From: Sphingomonadales bacterium
GTDB taxonomy: Bacteria; Pseudomonadota; Alphaproteobacteria; Sphingomonadales; Sphingomonadaceae
Reading direction: 5' to 3'
DNA length: 35,280 nucleotides
NCBI GenBank assembly: GCA_016721875.1
Contig: JADKHG010000009.1
Span: 1 to 35,280, forward strand
Part shown: positions 33,728 through 35,280 of the stretch, in pieces
Layout: each line of letters starts with the position of its first letter
Numbering within the stretch: the stretch's first letter is position 1
Translations under genes and position numbers: made by a program
Notes under the pieces: generated by a model
What the model saw: only the letters and a program-made list of their open reading frames with translations
Told to the model about the DNA's origin: nothing
Database searches by the model: none

Positions 33728-35257
33728 ATGCGCATCCACCCGAAAACGCCCATCATTGTCGGTATTGGACAGTGCGTCGACCGCCGGCTTGATTTCGATG
33801 CCACGACAGCCCCCAGTCCACAATCATTGAGGCTGATTGCGGCGCAAAACGCTTTGTTGGACAGTGGATGCCGTGAAGCGATTTCGCAAAGCATAGATTG
33901 TGTCGTTGCCGTTCGCACCATGCTCGATTCAGTCCCCGGCGTTCCGCAACCTTTTGGCCGATGCGAAAAGCCCGCCAGCACGATTGCCGCTGCTCTGGGG
34001 ATTGATCGCGCCCAATGCAAATATTCGCATGTCGGTGGCGATCAGCCGCAGACATTGGTCAATGAAATGGCAGAGGCAATCTGTCGTGGCGAGGTGCGAA
34101 CCGTGTTGTTGGTGGGTGCTGAAGCGACGCTGGCGATGAAGCAAGCCGCTCGCGCACAAACCATGCTCGACTGGTCGGAATCGGCTGCAGGCGAAGAAAT
34201 TGATCGCGGGCTCGGCTATCCTTTACTGACCGCCTATGAGCTGCGAAACGGCCTTGGTTCTCCAACGCAAACCTATCCCGCTTTCGAGCATGCCCTAAGG
34301 ATGCGATTAGGTCGCAGCCGCGAGGCGCATCTAATAGCGATGTCATCGCTTTGGTCCGGTTTTTCAAAAGTTGCGGCGGGCAATGCTTACGCGCAATTTC
34401 CAGAAGCGCGGTCAGCCGAATTTCTCGCAGCTCCGTCAGCTGAAAACTACCCCGTCGCCGATCCATACCTCAAATGGCATGTCGCTCAGGATGCGGTAAA
34501 TCAAGGCGCGGCGGTAATCTTGACCAGTGTGGGCGAAGCGGAAAGACTCGGTATTTCGCCCGAGAAGTGGATTTTCCTGAATGGCTATGCCCAGGCGCGC
34601 GACCGCTTTGTAACCGAACGGCAGGATCTTTCGCGGTCAAAAGCGATCGAACTTGTTATTCCAACAGCACTGGAAATGGCTGGGAAGTCGCCTTCCGATA
34701 TGCAATATTTTGATCTTTACAGCTGCTTTCCTTGCGCGGTTTTTCTGGCGGCTGAGGCTTTGGCGCTTGATGCCGGTCGGGTTCCACTGACAGTCACGGG
34801 CGGCCTGCCTTTTTTTGGAGGAGCGGGGAACAATTATTCGATGCATGCCATCGTTTCCATGGTCGAAAAGCTCCGCGCTGATCGGCAAGCGTATGGATTG
34901 GTGCTGGCCAATGGCGGATTTTTGTCGAAAGAGGCCGCGGGCATCTATTCCGCACAGCCGGTTGAAAACTGGCAGCCGTCGACAGTTGATCTGCAACCCG
35001 AAATCGACGCGCTCGCCGCCCCGCAATTGCTTGAAGAAAGCTGTGACGCGCAGGTTGAAACCTACACCGTCACCTATACCAAAGGCGTACCACAGCGCGC
35101 CTATATCATCGCGCGTAACGAAAAGGGTCGTATTCTTGGCCGCATTCGCAATGGCGACCAGCAACTGGCCCAATCGCTTGCAGAAAACGATCCTACACGT
35201 CGAACCGCGCGATTTGAACATGAAGATGGAACCAACTTTCTGGTTGGCATTCAATAA
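33728..35257 (+). CDS. Thiolase-like protein (SCP2/TLP type, no visible catalytic cysteine)
   Basis: A 509-residue protein of the thiolase superfamily, starting MRIHPKTPIIVGIGQCVDRR. Thiolase-fold blocks are KYSHVGGDQPQTLVNEMAEA (about 97-116), TVLLVGAEATLAMKQAARAQ, DLYSCFPCAVFLAAEALALD and the C-terminal loop TVTGGLPFFGGAGNNYSMHA. The usual nucleophilic Cys at the start of the first helix is absent: the segment reads GGDQPQ. A further 60-odd residue C-terminal domain (TYTVTYTKGVPQRAYIIARN to TNFLVGIQ) resembles the extra domain of mycobacterial thiolase-like protein 1. Reaction is unknown; a binding or condensation role in fatty-acid chemistry next to the DSF synthase is inferred. The frame opens at 33671 but the ATG at 33728 has the better ribosome site. 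Confidence 0.85.
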   Translation: MRIHPKTPIIVGIGQCVDRRLDFDATTAPSPQSLRLIAAQNALLDSGCREAISQSIDCVVAVRTMLDSVPGVPQPFGRCEKPASTIAAALGIDRAQCKYSHVGGDQPQTLVNEMAEAICRGEVRTVLLVGAEATLAMKQAARAQTMLDWSESAAGEEIDRGLGYPLLTAYELRNGLGSPTQTYPAFEHALRMRLGRSREAHLIAMSSLWSGFSKVAAGNAYAQFPEARSAEFLAAPSAENYPVADPYLKWHVAQDAVNQGAAVILTSVGEAERLGISPEKWIFLNGYAQARDRFVTERQDLSRSKAIELVIPTALEMAGKSPSDMQYFDLYSCFPCAVFLAAEALALDAGRVPLTVTGGLPFFGGAGNNYSMHAIVSMVEKLRADRQAYGLVLANGGFLSKEAAGIYSAQPVENWQPSTVDLQPEIDALAAPQLLEESCDAQVETYTVTYTKGVPQRAYIIARNEKGRILGRIRNGDQQLAQSLAENDPTRRTARFEHEDGTNFLVGIQ

Positions 35258-35280
35258 CGCGAAAAAATGGCGGACAGACG

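Noticed and set aside
33421..34020. A 199-codon minus-strand frame upstream of rpfF
   Set aside because: Most of it is antisense to the thiolase-like gene. Only its last 15 codons, from ATG 33468, are meaningful, as the displaced start of rpfF.

Overview
The window looks like a chromosomal segment of an alphaproteobacterium of the order Sphingomonadales (Sphingorhabdus/Sphingopyxis-like). This rests on gene content and protein flavour: a nuoABCDE order, a tkt-gap-pgk-fba cluster, zapA followed by 6S RNA and 5-formyltetrahydrofolate cyclo-ligase, a DUF2842 gene, and moderate GC. No taxonomic marker was compared, so the genus is an inference. There are no insertion sequences, integrases, CRISPR arrays or phage genes.

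Layout. 1-3621 (minus): respiratory complex I genes nuoA, nuoB, nuoC, nuoD and the start of nuoE, tightly overlapped, with two extra genes inside the run: a putative lipoprotein between nuoB and nuoC and a 51-residue small protein between nuoD and nuoE. 3751-5982 (minus): suhB, a REP-like palindrome, efp and thiE. 6018-6401 (plus): a small exported protein. 6408-12245 (minus): transketolase, GAPDH, phosphoglycerate kinase, class I aldolase and an O-methyltransferase. 12463-13975 (plus): a ZauP-like coiled-coil protein, zapA, 6S RNA, 5-formyltetrahydrofolate cyclo-ligase and DUF2842, meeting tRNA-Asp on the other strand. 14308-22087 (plus): an exported operon of three small DUF11-type secreted proteins and a 1696-residue protein with DUF11 and SdrD-B-like domains and a long C-terminal beta-barrel; a strong UUCG hairpin with a T tract lies just before the giant gene. 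22103-25692 (minus): branched-chain 2-oxoacid dehydrogenase E1alpha, E1beta and E2, with a divergent TetR-family regulator. Then thyA (minus) and tRNA-Pro (plus). 27881-33468: a DSF-type quorum-sensing cluster with a REC-PAS-GGDEF-EAL protein, an RpfC-like hybrid histidine kinase and, convergent to it, the DSF synthase RpfF. 33728-35257 (plus): a thiolase-like protein.

Two regions stand out. The first is the DUF11/beta-barrel operon, which I do not recognise as a characterised system and which reads like a surface or secretion assembly with a built-in expression step-down. The second is the rpf-like cluster, which pairs a Xanthomonas-style synthase and kinase with a cyclic-di-GMP GGDEF-EAL response regulator instead of the HD-GYP protein RpfG.

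Data quality. Four conserved genes (efp, fba twice, gap, rpfF) are each broken by what looks like a single missing base in a short homopolymer. Because three of them are normally essential or central, these are most likely sequence errors, and I annotate the restored genes across the shifts. No gene-free stretch exceeds 300 bases.
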